From Oscheius tipulae (Eukaryota; Nematoda; Chromadorea; Rhabditida; Rhabditidae), in contig JASJZH010000004.1 in NCBI GenBank assembly GCA_037178975.1, forward strand, positions 2,790,001 through 2,854,000: DNA of 64,000 nucleotides. The letters are read 5' to 3'. Shown piece by piece: positions 1 through 14,000 of the stretch. The translations under genes were made by a program, and so were the position numbers. Position 1 is the stretch's first letter. Each line of letters opens with the position of its first letter. The notes under the pieces were generated by a model, which had not been told where the DNA came from, ran no database searches, and saw only the letters and a program-made list of their open reading frames with translations.

Positions 1-3000
1 ATAAAGTCGAATGGAGCATTAAAGAGAAGCTCTGCCTGCTGCGAGTACGTGACTACGGCTATCGTCACCATAGCTGTGTCTTCATGGCCGGCACCGTCCG
101 TCACAGCCGCTGTAAAAGAGTACGAAGATTCTCGGAGAGCCTCATTGGCCGAGACCTCTCCCGTTACCGGGTCCAGAGAGATTGGTCCTTCGGTGCCAGA
201 CGGGAAGGTCTGAAAATGACAGAATCGGCATTCTCCCTCTGAACTCACATGTTTTCCAGCCCGGATTGCTCCCTTGATCGAGTAACGAAGTCCGTCCTTC
301 TCCTCATCGCTATCGGTAGCTATCAAGGTGGTCAAATGGCTGCCAGGAGAGGCTTGACCCTTCAACAAACCATTCTTCTGCCTATTGCTAACAAACCTGG
401 ATTACTGTAGTCTGATATGACTTTTGCGAGAATCGAGGAAAGTTGTCATTCACGTCCTCAATCTTTATAACGGCTACCAGCGTGGTATTCGGTGGTTTAA
501 AGGGGTCTCGACATGAAAGCGTGCAATCATAGGCTGTGATCTGAACAAGATTTCTTACCGATACAAGGAAGGATACTTACAGTGACTCTGTGTTCGGCCA
601 ATTGCTCTCTATCAAAAGTTGTGTTGGTGTAGAGAACTGGCAGAGAGGGATCCTTGAAGAAGAAGTGGGGAGAGTCGGTCGAGTGGCAGACCTAAACTTT
701 AGAGGTTTGAACAATACTGCTGGGTTGAACCTTGGTATTGTCTGCATGGAAGTCGGCATCGTGAGCAGCCGGAAATCGGCCAACCATTCTCGGGACAGGA
801 CTTCGATCGTTCTCAGTAAGAGATAGTAGGATGTCTCCGCGTGGAAAGATCGGACAGTTGTCGTTTCTGAAAGAACTTTTAGTTAGAAAAGGCTAAAGAT
901 AATACCTGTCATTAATTGAGATGAAAAGATGGACGCTGGTACAGTTCGCGGCTCGGCAAGCCTTGACTTTCAGTTCATGGACCGCCTTCTTCTCGAAGTC
1001 GAATGGTGCTCTGGCTAGCAGCGACCCAGAGGCATTTACTCGGAAAGCCTCCCAGTCTCTTTTGAACTCGGTGTCCAGAGAGAAAACGACATCGGTCGAG
1101 TCTCCCTCGTCCAAGATCTTGATTCTCAACAGCTCGTCCAATTCAATATTTTCATCAAAGAAGTGGATAGAGTTCTGCTTCGGGGAAACTAAATGAACTC
1201 TTTCAGTTTTCCTTTCTCTCCACACTTACCAATCAGCGGATTATGAGTGTTGTAAGCAGCGGGATAGACAGTCACACAGAAAGTGACCACAGTTTCCAGA
1301 GGCGGTTCGCCGGCATCTCTCGAAGTGATGGCTCCACAGACTCGCTCTCCCGCGTATCCTTTCAACAGCTGGGCAACAACCAGTCGTTCCCCATCGTCGA
1401 CTCGGAAGAGACTGCTATTCGATGTACTTCTCACTGCTTGACTTCCTCCCTCATCGGCGTCAGTCACGGCAAGAGAAGTCACCACAGTCCCGACAGCAGC
1501 ATCTTCAGCCACCGACAGTTGCATCAAATCCGCGTTCAGAATCAGTGGATGGTTATCGTTTGTGTCCTCCACTTGTACCGTAATCTAGGACTTTCCTTGA
1601 AAGAGACGAGTCAGAAATGAACTCACAGCTGCGAAGACCTCGTGAAGACGATCGCTTACCCTCACTGGAAGCGAGTGTGTTCTCTGGGTCTCAAAGTCGA
1701 GCGAGCGAAGGACACTGATGGTCGAGTTCCTGTGAATTTTAGACTGTTTCTAAGAGGAGAGTAACAAACCTTTTATCGATAGCAAAGAATCCCTGCTCGC
1801 CCATCAACTCGTATTCCAGAATTCCATTGTCGCCTTCATCTTCATCCGTCGCCAAAGGATACGGTAGATCGAGAACTGAACCCACTCTCGCATCTTCTCT
1901 GATCGAAACCGTAAAGACACTGCCGTTCTTGAAGACTGGCCTAAAATAGCCGTGTTACTGCATCAGACCAAAGGATAGAGAGCAAATGTTAAGATTAAGG
2001 TTGCCTGTTATCGTTGCTATTTTTGAGGATAATGGAGAAGTTAGTAGAGGCTGGTTCTGCGTCTGCTGTCACGGCTCGAACGACTCCGTTGAGCTTCTTG
2101 TAGCGCTCATAGTCGAGTCTTTTGGCTACCGTAATCCAGCCGTCTCCGTCTATCTTCAAGGCATCTCTCGGTCCCTCATGGACAGCCAGCTGGTATCTGA
2201 ATGGATGGATGCAAGCGGTTACTGTAGCTAAGAGTTTCGGGCAGGAGTGACTCACTTGTAGAGATTTTCCGGACTAGCTTTGACCTGTAGAATCCTGGTT
2301 CCAATGGATGTATCTTCGGGCACGATGGCTCGATAGATGTCCTTTCGGAATGAGGGAGTGGTATCGTTGTCCACGACGTTGATGATTAATTCGACTGAAT
2401 GGAACTGCTTACGGGCTCACTTCGACTCACCAGGAACTTCTCTCTTTCCTTTCCTCATCGAAATCTGCAGTCGAATCTGTTTCACCAGATCCGAAGAAAG
2501 GGATCTCTTCGTATGGATGACTCCAGTTTCCGAGTTCAACTCGATCCACTTTCTTACTTCCGAGTCCTGAAACCTCTCATTGTACTTCTTCTACACAAAC
2601 TAACCTTAAATCCCTTGGCCGAAGCTCTGACCAACTCGTAGCTGTAGCCAGGCATACGTGCATTGGCCCATTCGATCTCTTCCTTTTCGCCCGTCTCATT
2701 CAGCTGGGTTGTCAGCTCCGACTGCAGACTCTTCTTGTGCTCATTCAGAACGACAACACTGGTCGCGTTCCTCGAAGGACTACCTCCATCCACGGCTGTG
2801 ACCGAGAACTCCACAGAGGTCTCCTTGCTCAGAACTGCTTTCCCGTCGTAGATGATCTCCCCTCCATCTGTTATCCGGAATCTTGGGTCGTCTGTCACGT
2901 AATGGACATAATTGTTCGGAGCTGTGGCATCGGCATCTTCCGCGGAGACAGCTCCCACAACTCCTCCGGGATGAATGTTGGCATCGAGAACGAGGGAGTA

Positions 3001-6000
3001 ACGACTGTTCGTGAAGACAGGATAGTTATCGTTGATGTCACGGACAGTGATGACAACTTTGGCCGTGCTCTTCATTGGCGGTTGTCCTTTGTCCGTTGCT
3101 CCCACAGTGATTGTCAGACTGTCACTCTCCATTGTGTCTCTATCCAACTTTCCAATGAAAAGGATCCCCTGGCTGAAGTCGATCGGAATTCCTTCGGGCA
3201 CGTCTTCGAGCGAATATGTTATACTTCCATTCTCGCCAAGATCCGAATCGATGGCAGTTATTCGCTGTTTGAGGCTCCTTTCCTCGTCCACTGTCACCTC
3301 ATAGACGTCTTTCTCGAACTTCGGCGCATTGTCATTGACATCTTTCACCACGATCTTTCCCGGGCAGTCGGTCTTCTTCCCCTTGGCATCTATGGCTCTA
3401 ACAGTCAGATCGAAACGGTCCATCTTTTCTCTATCAATCGGGGTGAGAGATCGAAGTTCTCCTTCCGTTGAGATCGAGAACTGTTCAAACCCCTTGCCCA
3501 ACAGACTGTACTTCACACCGTTTCCATTCGCCTTGACAGTTCCCAACAGCTTAGGCTCTTGATTCTCAGTCACGTAGAAGAGGAAAGAGTCATGTTCGAA
3601 CTTGGGTTCGTTTTGAAGAATTGGCTGCAGGATTTCGACTTCGACCTTACATCTTCCTTGGTCAGTCGCCACGAAGAAGTCGGTTTTCGGCTGCTTCAAA
3701 AGTTCGGGCTTCTGGATTGTGACAGTAGCCAGCCGATCGTCTCCGACGACTTCAAAAGCCTCTCCTGACTCCAGACGAACACCTGTCACTGGCTGGGAAA
3801 ACTGGAGGACCAGTGGCTCTACGAAAGAGGAACTTCCAGCCACTGTCTTCGCTCTGGTACTGGCAGGACACAAAGTTGAGGAGAGGGATGGGGAAAAGCT
3901 GACCACTAGCTGGCCCAACATCGTCTGTCCATTACTGTCCTGTTCTTTTGCCTAAATTAACAGATGTGGTAGAAATGAAGCTGTGCTTACCGTAACTTTG
4001 AACGTCTTCTCCTCAGTTTCATTTGGCATCTTGACTACCGTAACCACACCAGTTTCCGAGTTCACTTTGAGGTAGTCGTTCTGCTCAATAAAGTATCTGA
4101 GATTCTTGGTTGCCAGAAGACGAAAATCTCTCACCTGATGCTGTTTCTGCCCTCTGTGTCTCCATCTTCAGCTGACAATTTCAGGATTTCTTGTCCGACC
4201 GCATTGGCATCCGCTCTCAACACTGACTTCCACATGGGCGGTTCACTGAACAGTCTGGATTGGAATAGCCTAACGACAAAAGACTCACTCTTGGACATCA
4301 ATGACCTGTATGGACAGAGTGTGTTTAGTAGAATGACTCCTCTTCTGTGGCTCGCCGTCTTCTGCTGTGATCACCAAATCGTAGTGCTTCCTTCTGAACC
4401 TCAGTGATTCTCTGAAACAGTCCACAGTCTACCTTTCGTAATCCAGTGCTTTCTTCAATCTGAGCGTGGTCCAGCATTCGCCATTTGCGCACTTCTGTTT
4501 TTCGACTTCGAAGAACTCGTCGTCATCGAGCGAGAACCGCACCAGACCACCGATTCCTGTATCGGGATCCGTGGCTCGGAACTTGGTGACTACTGATCCT
4601 TCCGGGGTATCCTGAACATTCCAGTCAGGTTCGAAGGTAGATAAACAACCTCTCGGAGAGACAGCACGGCTGGAGCTCCAACAAACACGGGTGCATTGTC
4701 ATTTACATCAACTACTTGAATGTCCAAGGAAGCTCGACTCTGTCTCTTTCCGGCTAAGACCAGGCTGAATGACTGACCGCCTTCTCTCTGGAACGAAGAC
4801 ATATCGTTAGTCTCCCGTGTTTTTCGCATCGACTATCCCGTTTCGGCATTGCTTTTTGTCATTCGCGCACTTAGCCCTCTTGGTTATGTGTCGCGGCTAT
4901 TTCTAAGGGCGCCCGGTTGTCTCTCAATGTGCTGCCAACTGACACCTTCCGAGTCGTTTCACATGAGAAATTCGTTGTTCTGGGGGAAAACTGGTAGGGT
5001 AAATTTGGGGAGTACCTTGTAATAGAAGCAAACATCGTCAAGGCGACTAGCTCACAGATAGCAAGTCAGATTATTGGAACGATTGAAGTTCAAAGTTGAA
5101 AGCACACTTGCCTACCGAAGCGGGATTGAATTTGAATTTCTTCGTGGGAGTTTCTCTAACTCTCAATTGAGGGTCTTACACACCCAAAAGGGTAATGGCC
5201 CCTACCAGCCTTCCTGTGAGGCCAAATAAATGTTGCATGCGGGTTGTTGGAAGTCGGGTACGGATCTCATAAACTATTCGTCAATTAGACGATCAATTGG
5301 CATCTGGCAGAGCTCACTTGACAACCGGTCTCATAGGGAAGTCTTGTCAGCCATGTTGGGAATGATGCTCCCGGTTGGCCGAAGAGCTCGTGTGTTGGGA
5401 CTACGGCTTAGGCACGCTGGTGCGCATCGTCCAGCCAAAGGGTCACAATAGCAGTATCCTCTCTGAATGGACCGAGAGAAGCACGCTCGGACTGTGTTTT
5501 TGCTGCTAATTGGGCGGGAGAAGGCGCCGGGTCGCGAACATTATCAAATCTCTGCAGCTGATGACACAGAAACGGTGCGAAGGAACGCGACAGCTGTGTA
5601 TACGACGAGTCCAATCAACTGTCGAACTGAGAAAAAGAGGACTCACGTCAGCTTCGAGGTCCTTATTCAGAGACAGACTTGAACAGGAGGCATTCAGCAT
5701 CTTGATAGAGAAATGTCGACCGGGGTCTCCGGACAGTATTCGAACTGTTCCTGGACAGATGACTACTGGCAGGGGTTTCGTCAAGGGCCAATCCTCTTCC
5801 ACAAGTAGATACGATGGCTCGACTACCAGTGGCCCTGGAACATTGTATTCAATCTCTTTCTCGCACTCCCGAGGAACAGCTTGTGTTAGTTAGCTCAAGA
5901 CCTAAATATTGACAGCGCGCATATGGTCATCGGACACTAGCAGAGATTCTCTAAACTCGAGAAGAATTCCTCTGTCTTGTGAGGTCATTTAACGCCATTA

Positions 6001-6092
6001 ATCACTCGCTCGGACTGTTCCAAGGTCTCCTTACCTCTGCCTTCTATTGCCGTAATTAGCAGCAACAATGCCGCCGCCGCTAAAGACAACAT
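1..6092 (-). CDS. Cadherin, N-terminal and middle part (3' end outside window)
   Basis: Calcium-dependent adhesion receptor of the cell surface. The first exon (6092-6035) encodes MLSLAAAALLLLITAIEGR, a clear signal peptide. Its phase-1 donor joins the exon at 5879-5647, and the next exon starts at 5557. Downstream exons carry repeated extracellular cadherin motifs read on the minus strand: DVNDNAPVF near 4.7 kb, DVNDNAPKF near 3.34 kb, DINDNYPVF near 3.03 kb and DTNDNHP near 1.56 kb, with DxD/LDRE-type calcium ligands between them. The largest exon is about 3.9-2.6 kb. The last visible residues, after a final EC repeat, resemble a membrane-adjacent segment (VVTYSQQAELLFNAPFDF). No transmembrane segment is inside the window. 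The exon path between 5.4 and 4.83 kb is not resolved. Subfamily is not assigned. Confidence 0.85.
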
Positions 6093-7925
6093 CGGCGACG
6101 GCTATCCAGAGCTCCTCGGGATCACTTCTGAACTTGTCGTGTTAATCAAAAGAGAAAAAAGACAAGGGAAAGGCGAGTCCAACAGGGGTAATGGTCACTC
6201 GCGCCGTCGCGGAGGATAAGCCCGAGAAGGCGGAGCCAAGGCGCACATGGCTTTTTTTTCCAACAGGAGCGGGGACAATGGTCGTTTTTGAGCTGGACCA
6301 CTTGTCGCCACAAATGTGATAGCCGACGAGGTCGACCACATATGGTCTGCCCTCTGTCTTACCGCCCTCGTTTTTTTTGTCAGCTTGAGTGAGTTGAAGG
6401 GAATGCGAGCGTCTCAACGGTTAGAATTTCTGTCCACTCGATTGAGAGAAACGATATTTCTTTCTTCTTGTCCGTTAGAAGCCGGTCCAAGCAACAATTG
6501 CTTTCCTATAATGCAAAGCAGTATACGTCATCTTTTTGAACAGATAACCCATTACAGGCATGAAAATGTGTTCATTCTGCACTGTTATCCACTGAGAAGG
6601 TATTGTATGAAATGCACTCGGTTCAGTCCTGGTTTGATCGACCCTAGTCTTCCGTAGATTTCTCACTAATTCAAGGCATCCAAATTGCAAATTTTCTGTA
6701 GATTTAATTAGATTATATTAGAATAGAGCCATTACAGTCGATAGGAAACAAGAGTACAGGAGTAACCAGAAATGAAAAGCATAAGTTTTCAAACGAGCTG
6801 ACTAGATATTTCTCTCGATATGCCTGTTGCCATATCTCAAGCACTCCCCTTGGCGTTCCTGTCCTTAACTGAATCAAAGCTACACCTCGTCTGCTGTTGC
6901 TGCCAGCAGAGAATCCCATTATCGTAAGTACTTTCTCCACTTGCCAATCCGGCCCCAGACGAACGTTTTATCGATGACCAGCAGTAACAATGAGCCGTGT
7001 TCCCAATTTAGAGACACCTCTCCCTCCACTCTACGAGACACAACTCAATAAATCCAAAATGCGCTTATTATGCAGATTGCGCGACAAATCGCCTAATTTG
7101 GAGGCTCGATTGATGGAGGTCATTTGAAATACCGATAGGGTTGGAAGCAGTTGGGACTGTATAATCCAAAGTTCATTCTATTCTTCATATTCCGGCTGAC
7201 GTCGAAATTCCGTCGTCAAGCACATTCCGGCTCGATAGGAAATAACCAAAACTACGTATTTTCCCTAAATAGAAGAACCCTTTTACAAAAAGAGAATAGG
7301 CAAACCTTGAGACTGTTGACCTTGAGGCTTGAAGTTCTTCTTGATGCTGAGCCGCTTCGTTTAGTCTTTGCTTTGCGGCAAAGGTATTAGAATTTAGTCA
7401 CAACCCTCTTCCACTTTTTGTCAACATGTAGCTAAGCGGCTTGGTCCAGAGCTCCTTCTTCAGCGAGTCTTCAGAATTAGCTCCTTGTCCACGAGTCTGA
7501 CTGCTTCTTTCATGTAAACCGAGACCCGATGGCCGACGGACTCTTCCAGCTTCCACATGGCTTGACGAAGAGCGTCAGTCGGTCGAGCGATCATTCTTTA
7601 TCCTATGCTTGTAAATCCTTCGACTGGCTACAGACACAGAAGAGGACGAGGAGGAAGACGGTCACAGCAAATAGTCAACATCATCCAGATGACGGCTCGA
7701 TATAACAGCCCAGACACAGATCGTCCACTTTTAGAAACTCTCAGATTAGGGAACAAACCGCGAGATGCAGCAGTTAGCGGAGCAGTTGGAAGAGTGTATT
7801 CGAAGAAATCGGACGTCTTCCTCCAGACATCGAGAGAGCACAAATAACCAAGTTTTACTATTTCGAAATTGTCAACAAAAAATTTACAGAAAAACAAAAG
7901 ATCTTACAGACGATTTGATGACCAC
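6093..7925. other. Unresolved interval upstream of the cadherin
   Basis: About 1.8 kb without a gene I can model. It should hold the promoter and 5' UTR of the minus-strand cadherin. Several short open frames exist on both strands. One minus-strand frame (7594-7460) is listed separately. A plus-strand frame near 7765 begins MQQLAEQLEECIRRN and looks helical, but I could not join it to flanking exons. No RNA gene or repeat was recognised. Confidence 0.4.
7460..7594 (-). CDS. Possible 44-residue ORF or terminal exon
   Basis: An ATG-started frame of 44 codons that begins MIARPTDALRQAMWKLEE and ends at a TGA at 7460-7462. Residue composition is helix-forming and charged, unlike the random frames around it. 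A splice-acceptor-like CATAG lies 8 nt before the ATG, so it could be a trans-spliced small gene or the last exon of something upstream. I do not recognise the family. It may be chance. Confidence 0.22.
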   Translation of the reverse strand: MIARPTDALRQAMWKLEESVGHRVSVYMKEAVRLVDKELILKTR

Positions 7926-9851
7926 TCAGGAAGGATCTCGATTTTTCCCACGCTTGGCGCTTTGGAGTTTGATGAGGGCTTCAATATCTAAATACTTGTA
8001 GTTTCTTGTGGCCTCGGTAAGATATTCGGGGTCAATATCTGCCACGAGGATATTGGCATTCTGGAACAGAAAAACTAAGTTTTTCGGACGTAGAGAGGAC
8101 CGGCGGGTTTCACCTGGGAAAACAAATAGATGAAACCCGTCGGCCCAATGACAACTCACCCAACCTGGGAAACAGATGCGGAATGTTTGAAGTAATTCTT
8201 TGAAGCTTTCCGTGGAATCCATCAGTTTTGGTGTTTTGAAGGCAACTTCAGCATGCACTTCGCCATGATGAGATCGTACCTAAAACGCGGTTGTTTATCT
8301 ACCAATGAAACAAACCGTCCGCTCTGTGAGTGCCGTGAAATCGCAAAATGCGCACTTCCAGGGAACGCGTTCACTCAAATGTGTTCTAACATGATTGACA
8401 AGACGATCGCGTCCATATCCACGACGCAGGACTAGACTCGAGGAACAGCCCTAAGTACTGATTGTGCTTGAATGGGAAAACAAAACGTACTCTGTAGGCA
8501 CATTTTACGATCGTCGTGTCTTTCGTTATGGCTTTCTTTGACTGGAACTGAGTAATTTATCAAGAAGGAAACACCTACCCTTCCAACATTGACGCGAAGA
8601 CCATCACCTTGTGAAATAGGATTGGGACCACGATTTCCTCCTCTCCCAAGATTGATTTTGATGCCGGTCAGGTTGATCTTCTCGGGATTTTTGATTGGTT
8701 GGGTGACGCAGTTATTCTCATTTGGAAGGGGCTCTTCTGCATCTTTAAACATAGTCGAGTCGCCATCATAATCGAAATCAGCATCTTCGAAGTTTTCCTG
8801 GTCAAAAGCAGCTCCGAAGCTTTCCCGGCCGAAAGAGTTCTGCTGGTAAGAGTTCAAAACTTCCATTTGGTCGACAGGACAGTCGGTATGACCGGACTCC
8901 GGCAGGCTCTGCTCCTTGTTTGGTGCCTCTTCTTCGTTCTCCACAAGCACGGATTCACCTCCATTTGCACTGTCGAAACTAGTTTCTCCCAAAGTGTCTT
9001 GCAGAGCAACAGAATGGAACTGGTCAGCAACTTCTGTCAGGTTACCCGGAACTGTTTCTGGAACAATGATAAGACCAAACACTTCTCGTACCGTCAACTG
9101 AGGGACAAGGCTTGTCTTGAGCTTTCACGACTGCATCTAATAAGGCGATCATGACATCTGAACAACTATTTTGGTCAAAAAGATAAGCCGCATTACCCAT
9201 GACAGAGTCAGTGAAGAGGGTTTTAAAAAAGTTAGATTGAGATGTCGACAGATTCAGGAGAACAGGACGCTCGGCTTCAGCGATTGTATGCTCGTCGACG
9301 GTCAGAGGCTCATCCTCGACTTCTTCCAAAATCGGCTTCATCGTACGCATGTCCAGCTCATTTTCCTGTCGATCTTTTGAAAATGGCGATTAAAAGATAA
9401 AAAGAAAACCTTGATGGATAGTACTAATCGTACAGTTGAACAAATCTGCGTCGCTCTGGATCGGTGTGGAACATCGGGCAGGACTGTCTGGAGCGTGTTC
9501 GAAGTTATCCGGCTCCTCAATCTTTATTTCCTCGTTGTATGGCGGTAAATCAGTGCGGGAGGACGGAATGGACGAGTTGAAGCTTGTGATTGGCTAAATT
9601 TGAACTGAAATTAGGATGAGAAACATCATACACTTCGAATGTATTGGGGACTCAGCTGTTTTTGACCAGCACTTCTCGGGACATCAAAAACGACACAATC
9701 TCCAATTCCGAACGATTCCTAAAAAGCAGTTATGAAAAGAACTCTAGAAACTTACTAGCCAATGTGGGATGTTCGCTCCTTTTTTGAGAACTTCGGCTAG
9801 GGTGAGTCCATAGATGTTAATTTGTACCATGTCGGGGATGAAGGCAACCAT
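7926..9851 (-). CDS. Uncharacterised multi-exon protein, acidic middle
   Basis: Not recognised. The start at 9851 gives MVAFIPDMVQINIYGL. A phase-0 donor after SPQYIRS (GTATGA) joins PITSFNSSIPSS, and later exons give an acidic region with Glu/Asp/Asn-rich stretches (roughly 9.3-8.6 kb), followed by a Gly/Arg patch (GIKINLGRGGNRGPNP). The last exons read ESFKELLQTFRICFPGW, VKPAGPLY (24-nt microexon) and NANILVADIDPEYL, ending KRGKNRDPS at a TGA at 7926-7928. No signal peptide or membrane segment is visible, so it is probably intracellular. The middle-to-C-terminal junction around 8.5-8.26 kb is uncertain. Two genes in tandem remain possible. Confidence 0.5.
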
Positions 9852-9949
9852 TATGTAGAGTTATACTCCAAAAATCTTGTGATTTATGAGAAAGAATGAA
9901 GGAAAGGAGCACAGGAAAAAGGAGCTAAGAGAGAAACGAATTTCAACGC

Positions 9950-10841
9950 TCAAATGTTCTTACTGTATATCTGCGTACCACAATTTTTGATCGAACGCAA
10001 AATTATGGTTCTGGTGGCATTCCAAAGTGCTGTAATCCTATGTTTTCCTTGCAATATAGATGCGAGAAAAAAAGGAAACAAAAGTCCAGGGAAGGGGGGT
10101 TGGAGGGATATTAGGGTCAGGGCAGCGGCGTTGTTACCGCTGAGAGAGCTGGCACTTCCATTAGACTCTTCATTCCCATCAGCAGTTGCTGGCACTTTAG
10201 AAGGAGAAGGCTGAACGAACAGTATGACTAGTAAGACTTCTGGAGCAGGAGGCGCGACGACTACAACTGGGTTCGTTCCTCCATCTCCATTTGTTGGCTG
10301 CACAGCAGGTGCCTTCGATCCCAGGTCTTCTAATTTCCATCCCACAAATTTCAAAGCTTTGTCGAAAGCAAAGTCAACAACTGCATCAATGGTTGGATTC
10401 GCGATGCCTGTAGCAGCGTCGAGAAATTTCTTCAGTTGGTTTTTATCAGTCTGGAACTCTCTCCTTTTCCTTGCTCTCGCGAACGAGTCGGTAAACTTAT
10501 TTTGTTTGCTGTACACGATGTCCATTGAATTGAGGCCAGAGATGCCGGTAATGAGAAGTTTGATAGCAGTGCCAGGAATGCAAATATCAAAGCCACGACG
10601 TTGATATCCGTTCAGTCCCTAGACACCGAGAGCTTCCGTGAGGTTGATCGCGACAGTTGAAGAGTTTGCATATAGAGATATTTTCTTGGTCTATTGCGAT
10701 AGGAGAGACAGTCAACGCGTCAATCTTCTCCGTTTCATCAGTCGTGTTACTTGTGTCGCCTAAACTTGCTTGCTAGATTGGACAGAAGGAGTCGAGCTAC
10801 CGCGCCGATGATGGCTAACAGAAGAGAGATTCAAGTTGCAT
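9950..10841 (-). CDS. Uncharacterised protein with an apparent frameshift
   Basis: Not recognised. The 3' portion is an open frame from about 10620 to 9950: GYQRRGFDICIPGTAIK, MDIVYSKQNKFTDSF, then a Pro/Val-rich stretch and a basic C-terminus. The upstream open stretch (about 10770-10625), which includes CKLFNCRDQPHG and SSRCLG, is in another frame. The two would fuse smoothly if one G of the GGG in CTAGGGACT were removed; no plausible intron bridges them. A 27-nt in-frame GT...AG segment (GTCTTACTAG...TTCAG) near 10.22 kb may be a tiny intron or coding. The first ATG at 10841 is a guess. Cysteines suggest secretion, but no signal peptide was confirmed. Confidence 0.4.
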
Positions 10842-11067
10842 GGAGAACAACACAAGTGGCAACTGTCCGATATCATAATAGTTGACTTGTTACGTTTAAG
10901 CTGACTTTAACTGTTGCATCGAGAGCCAGTATATCACGCAATCTTTTGTGATACCTAGTGTCTCCGAATAAGCCTCATAAGCTGTTCGCCAAAACATAGC
11001 TCCTATGAAATTCACTGAGAAATACTTTATGAGGTATTGATGAACAGATAATATAAACAATTGGAGA

Positions 11068-14000
11068 TTACTGGAACATAATAATGAAACGGGGCAAGAC
11101 TCTGTTCGGATCGCGGATGATGAACTCGGAGTAGTTGTTCCTCCAGCGGTTGCTCCCGGTTTCCTTGGCCGGTCCCAACGGCATCGACACTCCATCAATG
11201 GTCAGAGAACTCTTTGGGTAGTAGGTTCCCCGCATGTGGAAAGAGTCATAGCTCTTGAGGTTCTCCTCCTTATATTGGTCCTTCTCTCGGAGGGCGAGTT
11301 TGCCGAAACTCACCTAAAGAACAATCCAGTTACCTGAAAAATGACAAACTACCTGACAGACAAGCATGTACTTCCAGCGACGAGCCGATTCTTGGCAGTA
11401 GTCGTGACTCTTCCCGAAGCAGTCGGCCAGATAGATCCCCTGAAACGAATTACCATCACTATTTGTCGTCTTACATCTCCGAAGAGTCGACCATTGATCT
11501 GCGTGTTCTGAGGATCGACTAGGAAGCCGTCTCTCAGGAGAGAAATCAGATTGACAGCACGGGTTCCGTGAAGAAGGAACATCTGTTTGTCGTCGTTCGC
11601 AAACTTCTCAAACTTTTCGATTGCTCTTTTTGGAGTGATCTCCATGATTCCCTAAAAATCACGGTTATACTGTTCGCTAACGAGTACCAACCTTGATTTG
11701 ATGATCCTGATTCTTCGTATTGTGAATCCACTGAAGAATGTGTTGACTCATGGCTTCATCAGGAGTCATGGCTCTCAGTCCACATTCGACCGCCGACTGA
11801 ATGTAGGAGACTCTTTCGATGTCCTGTCTCTCGGATGCTCCCGTGAGTATTCTTGCAGCAATCTCCACTTCGGACAGACGATTGAGCTGAGCGAGAGCCT
11901 GTTGAATAGAGGCCTCGTCGTCATATCTCTTCAGGGCCGAGTATTCGGCGTCGCCAATTGGAATCACACTGTAGAACTCGCTAGACAAGTCGTTCTGAAC
12001 AGATTCCATTGATTCGATTTTTATCCACTTACAGATTGATTCAGTAGACGAATGATCTTGTCTTGGTTGGGTGACTTGTCTTCCAAAGCTTCCTGGATCT
12101 GTTTGGTTACAACCTCACATTCCTTCAATATTTCACGAGCCTGCTGAATGCCTTCCTTGGTTACACGGCCGAAGGGAGAACTACAGGTGAGATTCCTGCG
12201 GATCTAAATTTTGCATTTTTATTGAGGACAGCGGAACAACCCACGGCGTTCTGGAACTCTTTCAGCTTCTCTGGATCCGAGATGTCGCGGATAAAGGCTC
12301 GCACCTCGTCCTTCTCGTCCTCCTTCTTCAATTTGGGCAGCTCGAGCTCGGCCAAACTATTCGGTGACTTGTCAACCTTGATTAGACGGTACTTCTTTGG
12401 TATGTCTTGGAAGTTCTGAAGAGGCAACCAATCCTGTCCGGTCTTGCTCTTGAAAATGGAACAGAACTCCTTGACAGCGGCATCGAGGGATCCGAAAGGA
12501 GTGTTCTGGTACTCTCCGTCTCCACTGCCAATTCTTCCCCAATTTGTGAAGACATTGTACAGTTCCGTGTCTCTGCGCTTGACTAGTTCCATTCGGTAAA
12601 AGTTGTGGAACCCTGTAAACAATCTATTTGGTTGCTCCCCTGATAAACCAACCGTATCGACCATAGGAGAGGTCAGACTTGTTCAATAGGACCTAAAAAC
12701 TTTCTGATCTCTTCCAAGAGACAACCTACTTTAAAAAGTTGACTAGTGTTGTCGTCGTAGACGACCAGGCCATTCTCCTTACAATAACCAGTCAACTTAT
12801 GCGGTCCGCTCTCAATATCTTTTGGTTTCTTCTTGTCGTTAGCAGCGGCAAACTTTGTGATGAAGGCTTCAGAATCAGCAGAAATGTCGTGGGGACAAAG
12901 CAGATGATCGACTGAGGGGAGTACAACCGGGGCGATTCTGAAACAAGATGATAGAAAAATAAAATATATTGTAATCATAAACTTGTCTCCTTCGTTTTCT
13001 GAGACAAAGGCAAAGAGTCCGAGAAGGACTAAATGATCTCGCTTGACCCTATGTTCTAGAATGAAATATGGCAGACGACATTTCTAAGTATCTTCCGCTC
13101 AGACTCACTTAACGTTTTGTCCAGAAATGTCAGTCATGGCCTTAGTCATCTTTCTCTGCTTGTTGTTTGCAGCTAACATGGCCGGCGTGTTTCCATCGAA
13201 GTCCTTCTCTTGCAAGAGTTTCTTGACCAAAGTCTTGTTCTCCTTTGCCAACAGATTCAGCAGCTCCACATTCTCCCAAGCCACGGGATTGACGAGATAA
13301 TGAAGAATGTTTCTTCCCTCCTTGTCCTTCAAGTCAAGTTTCAATGATTTGTTGGCGATCTTCAGCTTCTTGGTTGATGGATGTCCGTTGGTCTCCTCCT
13401 CCTCCTCCTCCTCCTCCTCTTCTGTCTCCGCTTCCGACTGACTGTCGTCATCTTCATCCTCATCACTCTCCGATGCCTTTCTCTTTCTTCCGTTCAACGT
13501 AAACGCCAGATGGTTTCCGAGACTCATCTTCATCTTGACCACGTTCTTGTCCTTCTTGACCTCGACTCCTCTAGTAGAATTGTCGTTACAAAGTTCCGCA
13601 ATGGCCTTCTCCTCGTTTGCTAGAATTGCCATCATGAGCGGAGTGCGACCCTTGTCATCAGCCGAGTTCGCATCGAATCCTCTCTTTCGAAGGAAGAAAA
13701 TCAGATCTTCGCTACCGTATAGAGCGGCAGCTCCCATTGCGGTGAACTTGCCGTCGATCAGTCCAGTCAGATCTCTGGGAACAGGAAGAGCCATTGAGCA
13801 GTTCAAGGCACTGAAAGATATTTGGTTAACTGAAAGAAGAGAGCCTACTTCATGTGCTTGAGCCCAATGATATTCTCAATCCATCTGGAGAAGTCGTCTC
13901 CATCAGCCCTGCCCGCCATAAGAAGAGCCTTCAACGGTCCTTCGTCCACATTAACCGGCTTCAACTGACTCCAAGCCTGCTGTCCCATTTTCTCCTTCAA

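Noticed and set aside
2737..3471. 244-codon plus-strand frame
   Set aside because: Shadow of the minus-strand cadherin exon, which has clear DxNDN motifs in the correct frame.
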